Shown one piece after another: positions 1-5,773 of a stretch of 6,263 bases of DNA; the first letter of the stretch is position 1, and each line of letters opens with the position of its first letter. The notes under the pieces are model-generated. The model searched no databases. It saw only the letters and a program-made list of their open reading frames with translations, and was not told the origin of the DNA. This DNA is from Rhodoferax sp. GTDB lineage: Bacteria; Pseudomonadota; Gammaproteobacteria; Burkholderiales; Burkholderiaceae_C. The stretch covers positions 1 to 6,263 of the forward strand of contig JAQGMQ010000488.1 in NCBI GenBank assembly GCA_028292305.1. Reading direction: 5' to 3'. The position numbers and the translations under genes are program-made.

Positions 1-128
1 GCGAACATGCGGGTCAGGCCCAGAGCATGCAGGGCCGGGAATCCCATGGCGGCCGTGGCAATGCCGAGTGTGGACGTGGCCCTCACCAAAGAACGCCGGC
101 GTGCATCAGGTGTCTTGACGTGTGTCAT
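1..128 (-). CDS. N-terminus of an exported protein with a twin-arginine-like signal peptide (partial, cut by left edge)
   Basis: Reading the minus strand from an ATG at 128 gives 42 open codons that run off the left edge. A GAGG ribosome-binding sequence (141 to 138) lies 9 bases before the ATG. The start reads MTHVKTPDARRRSLVRA: residues 11-16 (RRSLVR) fit the RRx-hydrophobic-hydrophobic-basic core of a Tat signal. A hydrophobic, Ala/Gly-rich stretch follows at about residues 17-38, with an AxxA-type possible cleavage area near residues 32-35. Such leaders are common on solute-binding proteins of ABC transporters and on periplasmic oxidoreductases in beta-proteobacteria. A gene divergent from a LysR regulator would often be its target. 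The mature domain is outside the window, so the function is unknown; a binding protein is a guess from the leader and context. Sec export is also possible. Confidence 0.7.
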   Translation of the reverse strand, partial: MTHVKTPDARRRSLVRATSTLGIATAAMGFPALHALGLTRMF

Positions 129-241
129 CGTGGTTTACCTCGTGAAGGTGGAAGAGTCCGTGGTGTGAAAATTGCATGTTCGCGATTGCTGCGCTGCACA
201 ACCGGCCAAGGAATGGTAGGTGGCCCGCTGCGGCGGCGGTA

Positions 242-260
242 GTCACAAAATTGTCGTGAC
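242..260. promoter_or_regulatory. 19-bp dyad GTCAC-N9-GTGAC, candidate regulator site
   Basis: The arms GTCAC (242-246) and GTGAC (256-260) are perfect inverted repeats, and four further symmetric positions inside the 9-bp centre also match. The dyad lies in the gap between the leftmost exported protein and the first LysR gene, just before a TATAAG (263-268) that could serve as a -10 element for the LysR gene. No convincing -35 is seen at the right spacing. LysR regulators often bind dyads in the divergent gap and repress their own gene, so this is the best operator candidate here. It does not show the T-N11-A pattern in register with its arms, so a different regulator or chance is possible. 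Confidence 0.35.
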
Positions 261-306
261 GGTATAAGAAAAGTTGAATGCCGGAAAACTGGATGCGAAA
301 CCACTG

Positions 307-1167
307 ATGCAAGACCTGGACCCTCACCTGCTGCGCGCCTTTCTGTCGGTGGCCGAAGTGGGTTCGGTGAACCGCGCCGCCGCGGCGCTGCACCGCACGC
401 AGGCGGCCGTCAGCATGCAGATCCGCCGGCTCGAAGAGGTGCTGGGCGCCGACCTGTTCGCCCGCTCGCCCAAGGGCCTGGCCGTCACCGCCGAAGGCCA
501 GGCGCTGCTGCCCTTCGCACGCGAAATCCTCACGCTGGGCGAAGAGGCCTGCCGCCGGGTCAGCGGGCAGACCATGGAAGGCCGGGTCAAGCTCGGCGTG
601 ATCGAAGACTTCGCCGCCACCCGCCTGACCGACATCCTGAAGAACTTTCGCGACCAGAACCCCAAGGTGCACCTGGACCTGATCATGGCTGGCAACCGCC
701 ACCTGGCCGAACTCTTCGCGCAGGACAAGCTCGACCTGCTGATCTGCGACATCACCGAGGTGCCGCGCCAGCCGCTGGTGGTCTGGCCCGAGCAACTGCT
801 GTGGGTGGGCCGCTCCGATCTCAACCTCGATTTTGACGAAGCCCTGCCGGTGGTGATGTTCACCGACGTCTGCCCCTGGCGCGCCCACGTGGTCAAGGCC
901 CTGGGCCAGGGCCCCACGGCGTGGCGCACGGTGTGCGAGGCCTCCACGCTGGTGGCCATGGCCACGGCGGTGCAGGTGGGCATCGGCATCGGGCCGATGA
1001 TCTCGGCCACCGTGCCGCCGGGTTGCCGCGTGCTCGACCGGCGCGACGAGATGCCCGAGCCGATCCAGATCGGCATCGGCCTGTTCACCCGCAACGGCGC
1101 GTCGGACGAAGCCCGCTACCTGGCCGATTTCGTGATGCGTTCGCCGGGCAAGCTGTTAGCGGTCTGA
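307..1167 (+). CDS. LysR-family transcriptional regulator, LrhA-like branch
   Basis: This is a DNA-binding transcription regulator of 286 aa, within the usual LysR length of about 290-310. The N-terminal winged helix-turn-helix covers residues 5-63, with the typical LLRAFLSVAEVGSVNRAA start, AAVSMQIRRLEEVLG recognition region and LFARS..GLAVTAEG wing. A linker helix leads to the effector-binding domain at about 94-285. The GRVKLGVIEDFA segment (92-103), the FTDVCPWR segment (185-192) and the paired CEASTLVAMATAV region are what I know from LrhA/HexA-like members. The frame is open from a TTG at 274, but ATG 307 puts the HTH at the usual distance from the N-terminus; neither start has a good Shine-Dalgarno. 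It is divergent from the exported protein at 1-128, its most likely target, and its end overlaps the next gene tail to tail by 12 bp. Effector unknown. Confidence 0.9.
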   Translation: MQDLDPHLLRAFLSVAEVGSVNRAAAALHRTQAAVSMQIRRLEEVLGADLFARSPKGLAVTAEGQALLPFAREILTLGEEACRRVSGQTMEGRVKLGVIEDFAATRLTDILKNFRDQNPKVHLDLIMAGNRHLAELFAQDKLDLLICDITEVPRQPLVVWPEQLLWVGRSDLNLDFDEALPVVMFTDVCPWRAHVVKALGQGPTAWRTVCEASTLVAMATAVQVGIGIGPMISATVPPGCRVLDRRDEMPEPIQIGIGLFTRNGASDEARYLADFVMRSPGKLLAV

Positions 1168-2070
1168 GTCGCCGGGCGGTGGGGCTTCGGCCACGATGCG
1201 GGCCCACAGCTGGTCGACCACGCCGCGCGGATGGGCCCTGGCACGGTAGGCCACGATGCTGACCGTGGTGTCCCAGGCACCATCGCCCACGGCCACCAGG
1301 TTCTGCAACCGGCCGGCACCGACCGAGCTGTCGGGCAACCACGCGATGCCCATGCCCTGGCAGGCCAGATCGGCCAGGATGTCGGTCATCTCGGCCTCGA
1401 AGGCCCGGTAGCCGCACAGCGGCTCGGCGGACTGCTCGATGGCCGTGTCCACCACCCGCGCGAAATAGCCACTGGGCGAATACATCAGCAGCGGCACCGG
1501 CTGGCTCGCGCTGCCCGGCAGGGTGATGCCGCCCGCCTCCAGCAGCGCCACTGACGCATAGGGCCGCAGCTTTTCGGAGCCCAGCTCGAAGCGTTCGAAC
1601 CGCGCCGCGTCGAGCTGGATCGGGTGCGTGGCCTGGTGGAAGCCGATCAGGATGTCGGCCGAGCCGGCGCTGAACGCCGAGACCGTGTCGTGCACGTTGC
1701 CCACTTCCAGGCTGCAGGTGATCGCGCCGCGGTCCGACCAGGCCGGCCACCAGCCCGGCAGCCGGGTGCTGGCCAGTGTGTAGGTCAGCGCGATGCGCAC
1801 GTGGTTGCGCGAGGGCGCCTCGCCGATTTCGGCCCGCGCGTCCGCGATCTGGCCGAGCAGCTGGGTCGCCACCTTGCGAAAACGCTCACCCGCCGGCGTG
1901 AGCCGGGTGGGGAACGCAGCGCGGTCGATCAGCTTCGCACCCAGCCATTGCTCCAGGGCCTGGATGCGGCGGCTGAAGGCGGCCTGCGACACGTTGCGCA
2001 GGTCCGCGGCGCGGGTGAAGTTCTGCACTTCGGCAAGGGTCACGAAGTCCTGAAACCATCGGGTATCCAT
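1156..2070 (-). CDS. LysR-family regulator, YjiE/HypT-like, divergent from the DgdA-like enzyme
   Basis: A 304-aa LysR transcription regulator. The HTH lies at residues 3-62, with RNVSQAAFSRRIQALEQ at 25-41, almost the same as the E. coli YjiE/HypT segment as I recall it. The effector domain has PLLMYSPSGYFARV (193-206) and GMGIAWLP (239-246), again matching HypT landmarks. HypT answers hypochlorite through methionine oxidation; Met228 and Met240 lie in the matching region, but I cannot say by eye whether the sensing methionines are kept. The ATG has a strong GAGAGG (2084 to 2079) 8 bases upstream. Divergence from the class III PLP enzyme across 192 bp, with a LysR-box-like dyad between, marks that gene as the likely target. 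In Burkholderia cepacia a LysR-type repressor, DgdR, lies beside dgdA; this gene holds the equivalent place. It may therefore be an amino-acid-sensing regulator that shares only ancestry with HypT. Confidence 0.9.
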   Translation of the reverse strand: MDTRWFQDFVTLAEVQNFTRAADLRNVSQAAFSRRIQALEQWLGAKLIDRAAFPTRLTPAGERFRKVATQLLGQIADARAEIGEAPSRNHVRIALTYTLASTRLPGWWPAWSDRGAITCSLEVGNVHDTVSAFSAGSADILIGFHQATHPIQLDAARFERFELGSEKLRPYASVALLEAGGITLPGSASQPVPLLMYSPSGYFARVVDTAIEQSAEPLCGYRAFEAEMTDILADLACQGMGIAWLPDSSVGAGRLQNLVAVGDGAWDTTVSIVAYRARAHPRGVVDQLWARIVAEAPPPGDSDR

Positions 2071-2160
2071 TGTTCAAGCCTCTCGTTTTTCCGCAGGGTG
2101 GACGCAAGGGACATGCCTGTTTGCCGGCCCCTGCAATGGCGATCCGTTTCATGCATGGCC

Positions 2161-2177
2161 GATGCGTCCGGCGCATC
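2161..2177. promoter_or_regulatory. Candidate LysR box: perfect dyad GATGCG-N5-CGCATC
   Basis: The six-base arms are exact inverted repeats around TCCGG and contain T2163-N11-A2175, the spacing and symmetry of a classic LysR-family box. The dyad sits near the middle of the divergent gap, about 90 bp from the start of the HypT-like regulator and about 85 bp from the start of the DgdA-like enzyme. An outer, near-coaxial pair TGCATG (2152-2157) and CATGCA (2185-2190) flanks it. On the minus strand TTGACT (2197 to 2192), a near-consensus -35, lies just upstream, so a regulator bound here would cover the region where the regulator's own promoter would be. I see no convincing -10 for either direction. 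Confidence 0.5.
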
Positions 2178-2262
2178 ACGCAGGCATGCAAAGTCAACAT
2201 TGGACCGCGGCCCGGGCGCTGGCGAACATAGCCACACACATCAACCAACCGGGGATTCAACC

Positions 2263-3603
2263 ATGAGTGAACAGCTTCGCCACGCCGCCAAAGAGTTTAT
2301 GGTCCGCTACGGCGGCGACACCTTTCCCAACCTGTTCCGCAGCGCGCGCGGCAGCACCGTCATCGACGACACCGGCCGCGAGATCCTCGACTTCACCTCG
2401 GGCCAGATGTGCGCCACCATCGGCCACAACCACCCGGCCATCGTGCGCGCGGTGCACGAGGCCGGCGAAAAAGCCTTCCACCTTTTCAGCGGCATGATCC
2501 CCGAGGTCGTGGCCGAGCTGGCCATGAAGATGGCGCAGGACTGGATGCCCGCGCCGCTGACCAAATCGATCTTCGTCAACACCGGCTCCGAGAGCAACGA
2601 GGTCGCGCTGCGCATGGCCAAGATGTACACCGGCGGCTTCGAGATCCTGGCCGTGGGCGGCTCGTGGCATGGCGTCACCGGCGGCACCAGCGCGGTGTCG
2701 TTCGCCAGCGACCGCAAGGGCTACGGCGTGCCGGTGCCCGGCGTCTACGTGATGCCCGAGCCCAACGCCTACCGGCCCTACATCAAGGGGCTGGACGGCG
2801 AGGCCTCGGCCCTGGCCTGCCTGGAGATCGGCCTGAAGATGTACGACATGGCCTCCACCGGCCGGCGCGCGGCCATCATCATCGAGCCCATCATCAGCGC
2901 CGGCGGTGTGCTGGTGCCGCCGAAGTCGTACATGCAGGCCCTGCGCCAGGCGGCCGACGAGCGCGGCATGCTGCTGATCTTCGACGAGGCGCAGACCGCC
3001 TTCGGCCGCATCGGGCACCGCACGGCGTCCGACTTCTACGGCGTGGTGCCCGACATCATGTCGGTCTCCAAGACCATGGGCGGCGGGCTGCCGCTGGCGG
3101 CCACCGTCACCAGCCCGAAGATCGAGCAGGACGTATTCGAAAAGGGCTTCACTTTTTACACCAGCCACGTCTCCGACCCGCTGCCCGCCACGGTCGGCCT
3201 GGCCGTGCTGGAGACCATCCGCAAGGAACAGCTGATCACGCGCGCCCGCACCACCGGTGCCTACCTGCGCAGCCAGCTGCTCGTACTGCAGCAGCGCTAC
3301 GAGGCCATCGGCGACGTGCGCGGCGAAGGCCTGCTGCTCGGCGTGGAGCTGGTGCGCGACCGCGATTCGCGCGAGCCCTTCCATGAGCTGGGCGCGCGCA
3401 CCACGAAGAAGTGCTTCGAACTCGGCCTGAGCATGAACATCCGCCGTCGGCCGGAACGCGGCTCGGTATGGCGGATCGCGCCGCCGCTGACCGTGAGCCA
3501 CGACGAGATCGACCGCGCCATCGCCATCCTCGACCGTGCCTTGCGCGAGAGCCTGGACGAGATCGCCCGGCCCGCCGCGCTGGCGCAGACGGTCGCCGCC
3601 TGA
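2263..3603 (+). CDS. Class III PLP-dependent aminotransferase, 2,2-dialkylglycine decarboxylase (DgdA)-like
   Basis: A fold-type I PLP enzyme of 446 aa (DgdA is about 433). Family members move an amino group to a keto acid; DgdA also decarboxylates 2-aminoisobutyrate or isovaline, then aminates pyruvate to alanine. Against DgdA recalled from memory, matches run end to end: LVRYGG-type start (MVRYGG, 13-18), DFTSGQM (43-49), LFSGM (74-78), SWHG (134-137), DEAQT (241-245), SKTMGGGLPLAA (269-280), FYTSHVSDPLPA (298-309), GDVRGEGLLLGVE (350-362), RIAPPLTVS (404-412). The PLP lysine is K270, the pyridine-binding Asp D241, the carboxylate-binding Arg R404, and Q48 matches Gln52, needed for efficient decarboxylation. 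V138 and A213 stand where DgdA has Met141 and Ser215, hinting at another substrate. The ATG follows GGGG (2251-2254) by 8 bases. It is probably co-transcribed with the binding protein 65 bp downstream. Alternative: a plain transaminase, the usual automatic label. Confidence 0.9.
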   Translation: MSEQLRHAAKEFMVRYGGDTFPNLFRSARGSTVIDDTGREILDFTSGQMCATIGHNHPAIVRAVHEAGEKAFHLFSGMIPEVVAELAMKMAQDWMPAPLTKSIFVNTGSESNEVALRMAKMYTGGFEILAVGGSWHGVTGGTSAVSFASDRKGYGVPVPGVYVMPEPNAYRPYIKGLDGEASALACLEIGLKMYDMASTGRRAAIIIEPIISAGGVLVPPKSYMQALRQAADERGMLLIFDEAQTAFGRIGHRTASDFYGVVPDIMSVSKTMGGGLPLAATVTSPKIEQDVFEKGFTFYTSHVSDPLPATVGLAVLETIRKEQLITRARTTGAYLRSQLLVLQQRYEAIGDVRGEGLLLGVELVRDRDSREPFHELGARTTKKCFELGLSMNIRRRPERGSVWRIAPPLTVSHDEIDRAIAILDRALRESLDEIARPAALAQTVAA

Positions 3604-3627
3604 TGCGTCGCGCTGTGCCGCACCAGC

Positions 3628-3645
3628 TTGCACATCAGCATGCAA
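3628..3645. repeat. Short dyad TTGCA-N8-TGCAA between the enzyme and binding-protein genes
   Basis: The arms at 3628-3632 and 3641-3645 are exact inverted repeats in the 65-bp gap between the DgdA-like enzyme and the GltI-like binding protein. A transcript could fold it into a weak 5-bp stem with an 8-base loop; no T-run follows, so it is not an intrinsic terminator. It could instead be a protein site or a processing point that sets different levels for the two products. Five-base arms are short, and chance is a fair explanation. Confidence 0.2.
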
Positions 3646-3668
3646 CGCCATTACGCCAAGGATCTTTC

Positions 3669-4565
3669 ATGAAAACCCAACTTCTTTGCGCTGCCATCGG
3701 TCTGCTGGCCGCCTGCCAGGCAAGCGCCCAGTCAAGCGCCCAGGACAGCGGCACGCTGGCCAAGGCCACGGCGGCGGGCACGATCAACATGGGCGTGCGC
3801 GATTCGTCGCCGCCGTTGTCGTATTCGATCGGCAACAGCTATGTGGGCTACCACGTCGAGTTGTGTGAGCAGATGCTCAGGAAGCTGCTGCCCGGCGTGG
3901 CCATCAAGCCGATGGTGGTCACCTCGCAAAACCGCATCCCGCTGCTGCAGAACGGCACCATCGACATCGAATGCGGGTCGACCACCAACAATGCCGCGCG
4001 CCAGCAGCAGGTGGCCTTTGCCAACACCACCTACGTCACCGAAGCGCGTTTTGCGGTGCGCACCACCAGCGGCATCACCTCGGCCGAGCAGCTCAAGGGC
4101 AAGACCGTGGTCACCACCACCGGCACCACACTCGTGCAGCGCCTGCGCAAGCTCGAGCAGGACCGAAAGCTCGGCATGAACATGGTCTTCGCCAAGGACC
4201 ATGCCGAGAGTTTCCTGCTGCTGGAAACCGCCCGCGCCGACGCGTTCGCCATGGACGACAACACCCTGGCCGGCAACATCTCCAACGCGCGCAACCCGGC
4301 TGACTTCAAGATCGTCGGCAAGCCGTTGGGCATCGAGCCGATCTCGATCATGGTCCGCAAGGACGATGCGGCCTTCAAGAAAGCGTTGGACACCTACCTC
4401 GGCGAGCAGACGGCCTCGGGCGCGCTCGCCAGGCTCTACGACAAGTGGTTCATGGCACCGATCCCGCCACGCAACGCCGTCATCAACATCCCGCTGTCGG
4501 AAACGCTGAAAGCCGCGTTCCTGGCGCCGAACGACCACCCGGCCGAGGCTTACGAAGAGCGGTGA
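3669..4565 (+). CDS. ABC-transporter amino-acid binding protein, GltI-like (glutamate/aspartate type)
   Basis: A periplasmic solute-binding protein of 298 aa that would deliver an amino acid to an ABC permease. The ATG has AAGGA (3658-3662) 6 bases upstream. The leader, residues 1-20, has one Lys, a hydrophobic core and both a lipobox-like LAAC (13-16) and a signal-peptidase-I-type ASA (18-20), so it may be either a lipoprotein or a free periplasmic protein. SQNRIPLLQNGT (86-97), ECGSTTNN (101-108), AKDH (175-178), MDDNTLAG (195-202) and the DKWF..PIPP.N tail (258-269) match E. coli GltI as I know it. Residues matching the known glutamate/aspartate contacts are present: R44, S86, R89, S104, R111, H178, D196. 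This favours an acidic or similarly polar amino acid. No permease or ATPase gene follows; the next gene is convergent. It probably forms a two-gene unit with the DgdA-like enzyme. Confidence 0.9.
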   Translation: MKTQLLCAAIGLLAACQASAQSSAQDSGTLAKATAAGTINMGVRDSSPPLSYSIGNSYVGYHVELCEQMLRKLLPGVAIKPMVVTSQNRIPLLQNGTIDIECGSTTNNAARQQQVAFANTTYVTEARFAVRTTSGITSAEQLKGKTVVTTTGTTLVQRLRKLEQDRKLGMNMVFAKDHAESFLLLETARADAFAMDDNTLAGNISNARNPADFKIVGKPLGIEPISIMVRKDDAAFKKALDTYLGEQTASGALARLYDKWFMAPIPPRNAVINIPLSETLKAAFLAPNDHPAEAYEER

Positions 4566-4598
4566 TTCGGCGGTGCGCGGCAGCCCAAGAGCCGGTCA

Positions 4599-5594
4599 TC
4601 AGCGCGCCTCCTTCTCGCGGGCGTGCAGGGCGGTCGCCGAAGTCATCGGCACCGGACCTGGCGCATCCAGCGGCAGCGAGGCCGTGGCCGGGCCGGGCTC
4701 CAGCGGCATGGCGCCGGCCTTGCGCACCCGCGCGCTTTCGCGTTGCAGGATGAACAGCCCCGAGCCGACCAGCAGTGCGATGCCGCACCAGGCCAAGCCG
4801 TTGGGCACGTCGCCCCACACGCCGTAGCCGATCAGCACCGCGAACAACAGCGTGCTGTAGCGAAACGGCGTGACCAATGAAATCTCGCCCTGGCGCATGG
4901 CGTAGACCAGCAGGTAATACCCCGTGGACAGCAGCACCGAGGCCACCGCCAGCAGCGCCGTTTCGCGCCAGCCAAAAGGCCGCCAGCCCTGCACCAGCGA
5001 CACCGCGCCCGACAGCAGCACGATCGACACCGTGGTGGCCAGCGTGATCAGGATCACCGGCACGTCGGCAGGGATGCGCCGCGTGAGCAGGTCGCGCGTG
5101 GCATGGAATACCGTGCCCATCAGGCACAGCAGCGCATAGCTGTTGAAGCCGTTGGCCTTGGGCTGGATCACCAGCAGCACACCCAGGAAGCCCAGGCCGA
5201 TCGCCACCCAGCGCGAGGCCCGCACCTGCTCGCCCATGAAGCAGGCCGCGAACACGGTGATGAACAGCGGGCCGGCCAGGTTGATGGCGGTGGCGTTGGC
5301 CAGCGGCATGTTGAACATGGCCGTGAGGTAGATCATGGTCGCCATGGCGTCGGCCGATGCGCGCACCACCACCCAGCGCTGCAGCAGCCCGCGCAGTTGC
5401 GGCAGCGCGCCCATGGCGTGCGCCGCCAACAGCACCACGCCGCAGGCCATCAGGCCACGGATGAAGATCAGCTGGGCGGCGGGCAGGCTCTGGCTGGTGT
5501 ACTTGACCAGCGCGTCGTTGACGATGAAGCTGGCCATGGCCCCGACCATGGCGAAGATGCCGCGGCGGTTGGCGGCGTGTTGGGCGGTGGTCAC
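4599..5594 (-). CDS. EamA/DMT-superfamily transporter, ten transmembrane helices
   Basis: An inner-membrane permease of 331 aa from the drug/metabolite transporter superfamily, whose members mostly export amino acids or other small metabolites. Two EamA halves of five helices each are visible, with helices near residues 12-30, 40-61, 75-96, 99-120, 129-144, 152-170, 178-203, 212-233, 240-261 and 267-284. GPLFITVFAACFMGEQ (108-123) ends the first repeat, and PFRYSTLLFAVLIGYGVWGD (243-262) the matching part of the second. After residue 285 comes a Pro/Ala-rich cytosolic tail of about 45 residues, longer than usual. The start is GTG 5594: GGAGGG (5607 to 5602) lies 7 bases upstream and the first helix begins soon after; the frame is open further upstream to 5846 but that part has no family character. 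It is convergent with the GltI-like gene, stops 33 bp apart, no terminator seen between. Substrate unknown. Confidence 0.88.
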   Translation of the reverse strand: MTTAQHAANRRGIFAMVGAMASFIVNDALVKYTSQSLPAAQLIFIRGLMACGVVLLAAHAMGALPQLRGLLQRWVVVRASADAMATMIYLTAMFNMPLANATAINLAGPLFITVFAACFMGEQVRASRWVAIGLGFLGVLLVIQPKANGFNSYALLCLMGTVFHATRDLLTRRIPADVPVILITLATTVSIVLLSGAVSLVQGWRPFGWRETALLAVASVLLSTGYYLLVYAMRQGEISLVTPFRYSTLLFAVLIGYGVWGDVPNGLAWCGIALLVGSGLFILQRESARVRKAGAMPLEPGPATASLPLDAPGPVPMTSATALHAREKEAR

Positions 5595-5601
5595 GAAAGG
5601 A

Positions 5602-5619
5602 CCCTCCCGCTCATGCGGG
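5602..5619 (-). promoter_or_regulatory. Ribosome-binding site of the DMT transporter, partly within a small hairpin
   Basis: In the transcript the sequence reads CCCGC-ATGA-GCGGG followed directly by AGGG. The 5-bp GC stem (arms 5619-5615 and 5610-5606) shares two bases with the GGAGGG Shine-Dalgarno (5607 to 5602). This SD is what decides the GTG start at 5594. A folded stem would partly hide the ribosome site, and the weak GTG start would further limit output. The stem is short, so the regulatory effect is a suggestion only; the SD call itself is firm. Confidence 0.6.
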
Positions 5620-5725
5620 GCATGACGTCGAGCGATGGCGGGCGCAGGAAAAACAGGCGAGGGGCATAAGGCGGATGAGGCAATGGCCGAAGGACGCGCG
5701 AAGAGGCCGCCATTTTGCCAGCTCA

Positions 5726-5762
5726 GCGCGCGGCCTGCACCAAGCCGGTGCGGGCTGCGCGC
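5726..5762 (-). terminator. Long GC hairpin just after the EthD-like gene, possible terminator without a T-run
   Basis: The arms 5726-5741 and 5747-5762 form a 16-position stem with 14 Watson-Crick pairs and two mismatches around a 5-base loop. On the minus strand the outer part is GCGCGCAGCC against GGCCGCGCGC and the inner part GCACC against GGTGC. It starts 11 bases after the stop codon of the minus-strand EthD-like gene, where a terminator would be expected. No T-run follows on either strand, so it is not a textbook intrinsic terminator; it may act as a 3'-end stabilising stem or be a member of a dispersed palindromic repeat. The remaining bases from 5595 to 5725 show no clear promoter for the DMT gene. 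Confidence 0.45.
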
Positions 5763-5773
5763 CGGTCCGCGCG

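Noticed and set aside
274..306. TTG start at 274 for the first LysR gene
   Set aside because: It adds 11 residues not seen in the family, and the TATAAG and dyad directly before it fit a promoter better; ATG 307 gives the normal LysR N-terminus. Not fully excluded.
106..888. Minus-strand open frame across the first LysR gene and its upstream gap
   Set aside because: Shadow of the LysR gene; its His/Gln-rich product has no recognisable domain, and it conflicts with the signal-peptide gene start at 128.
2200..2240. TTGGAC at 2200-2205 as a -35 for the DgdA-like gene
   Set aside because: No -10-like hexamer lies 16-18 bases downstream; the nearest, CATAGC, is too far and matches poorly.
1624..2262. 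In-frame extension of the DgdA-like enzyme back to 1624
   Set aside because: The extension runs antisense through the HypT-like regulator and its gap; the ATG at 2263 has a GGGG site and the family's usual N-terminus.
2257..3651. Long open frame of 464 codons on the minus strand across the whole DgdA-like gene
   Set aside because: Its translation is His/Gly/Ala/Arg-rich without domain character and mirrors the strong, well-matched enzyme on the other strand; a usual by-product of GC-rich codon use.
4566..4598. Bidirectional terminator between the GltI-like and DMT genes
   Set aside because: The 33-bp gap has no stem of useful length and no T-run.
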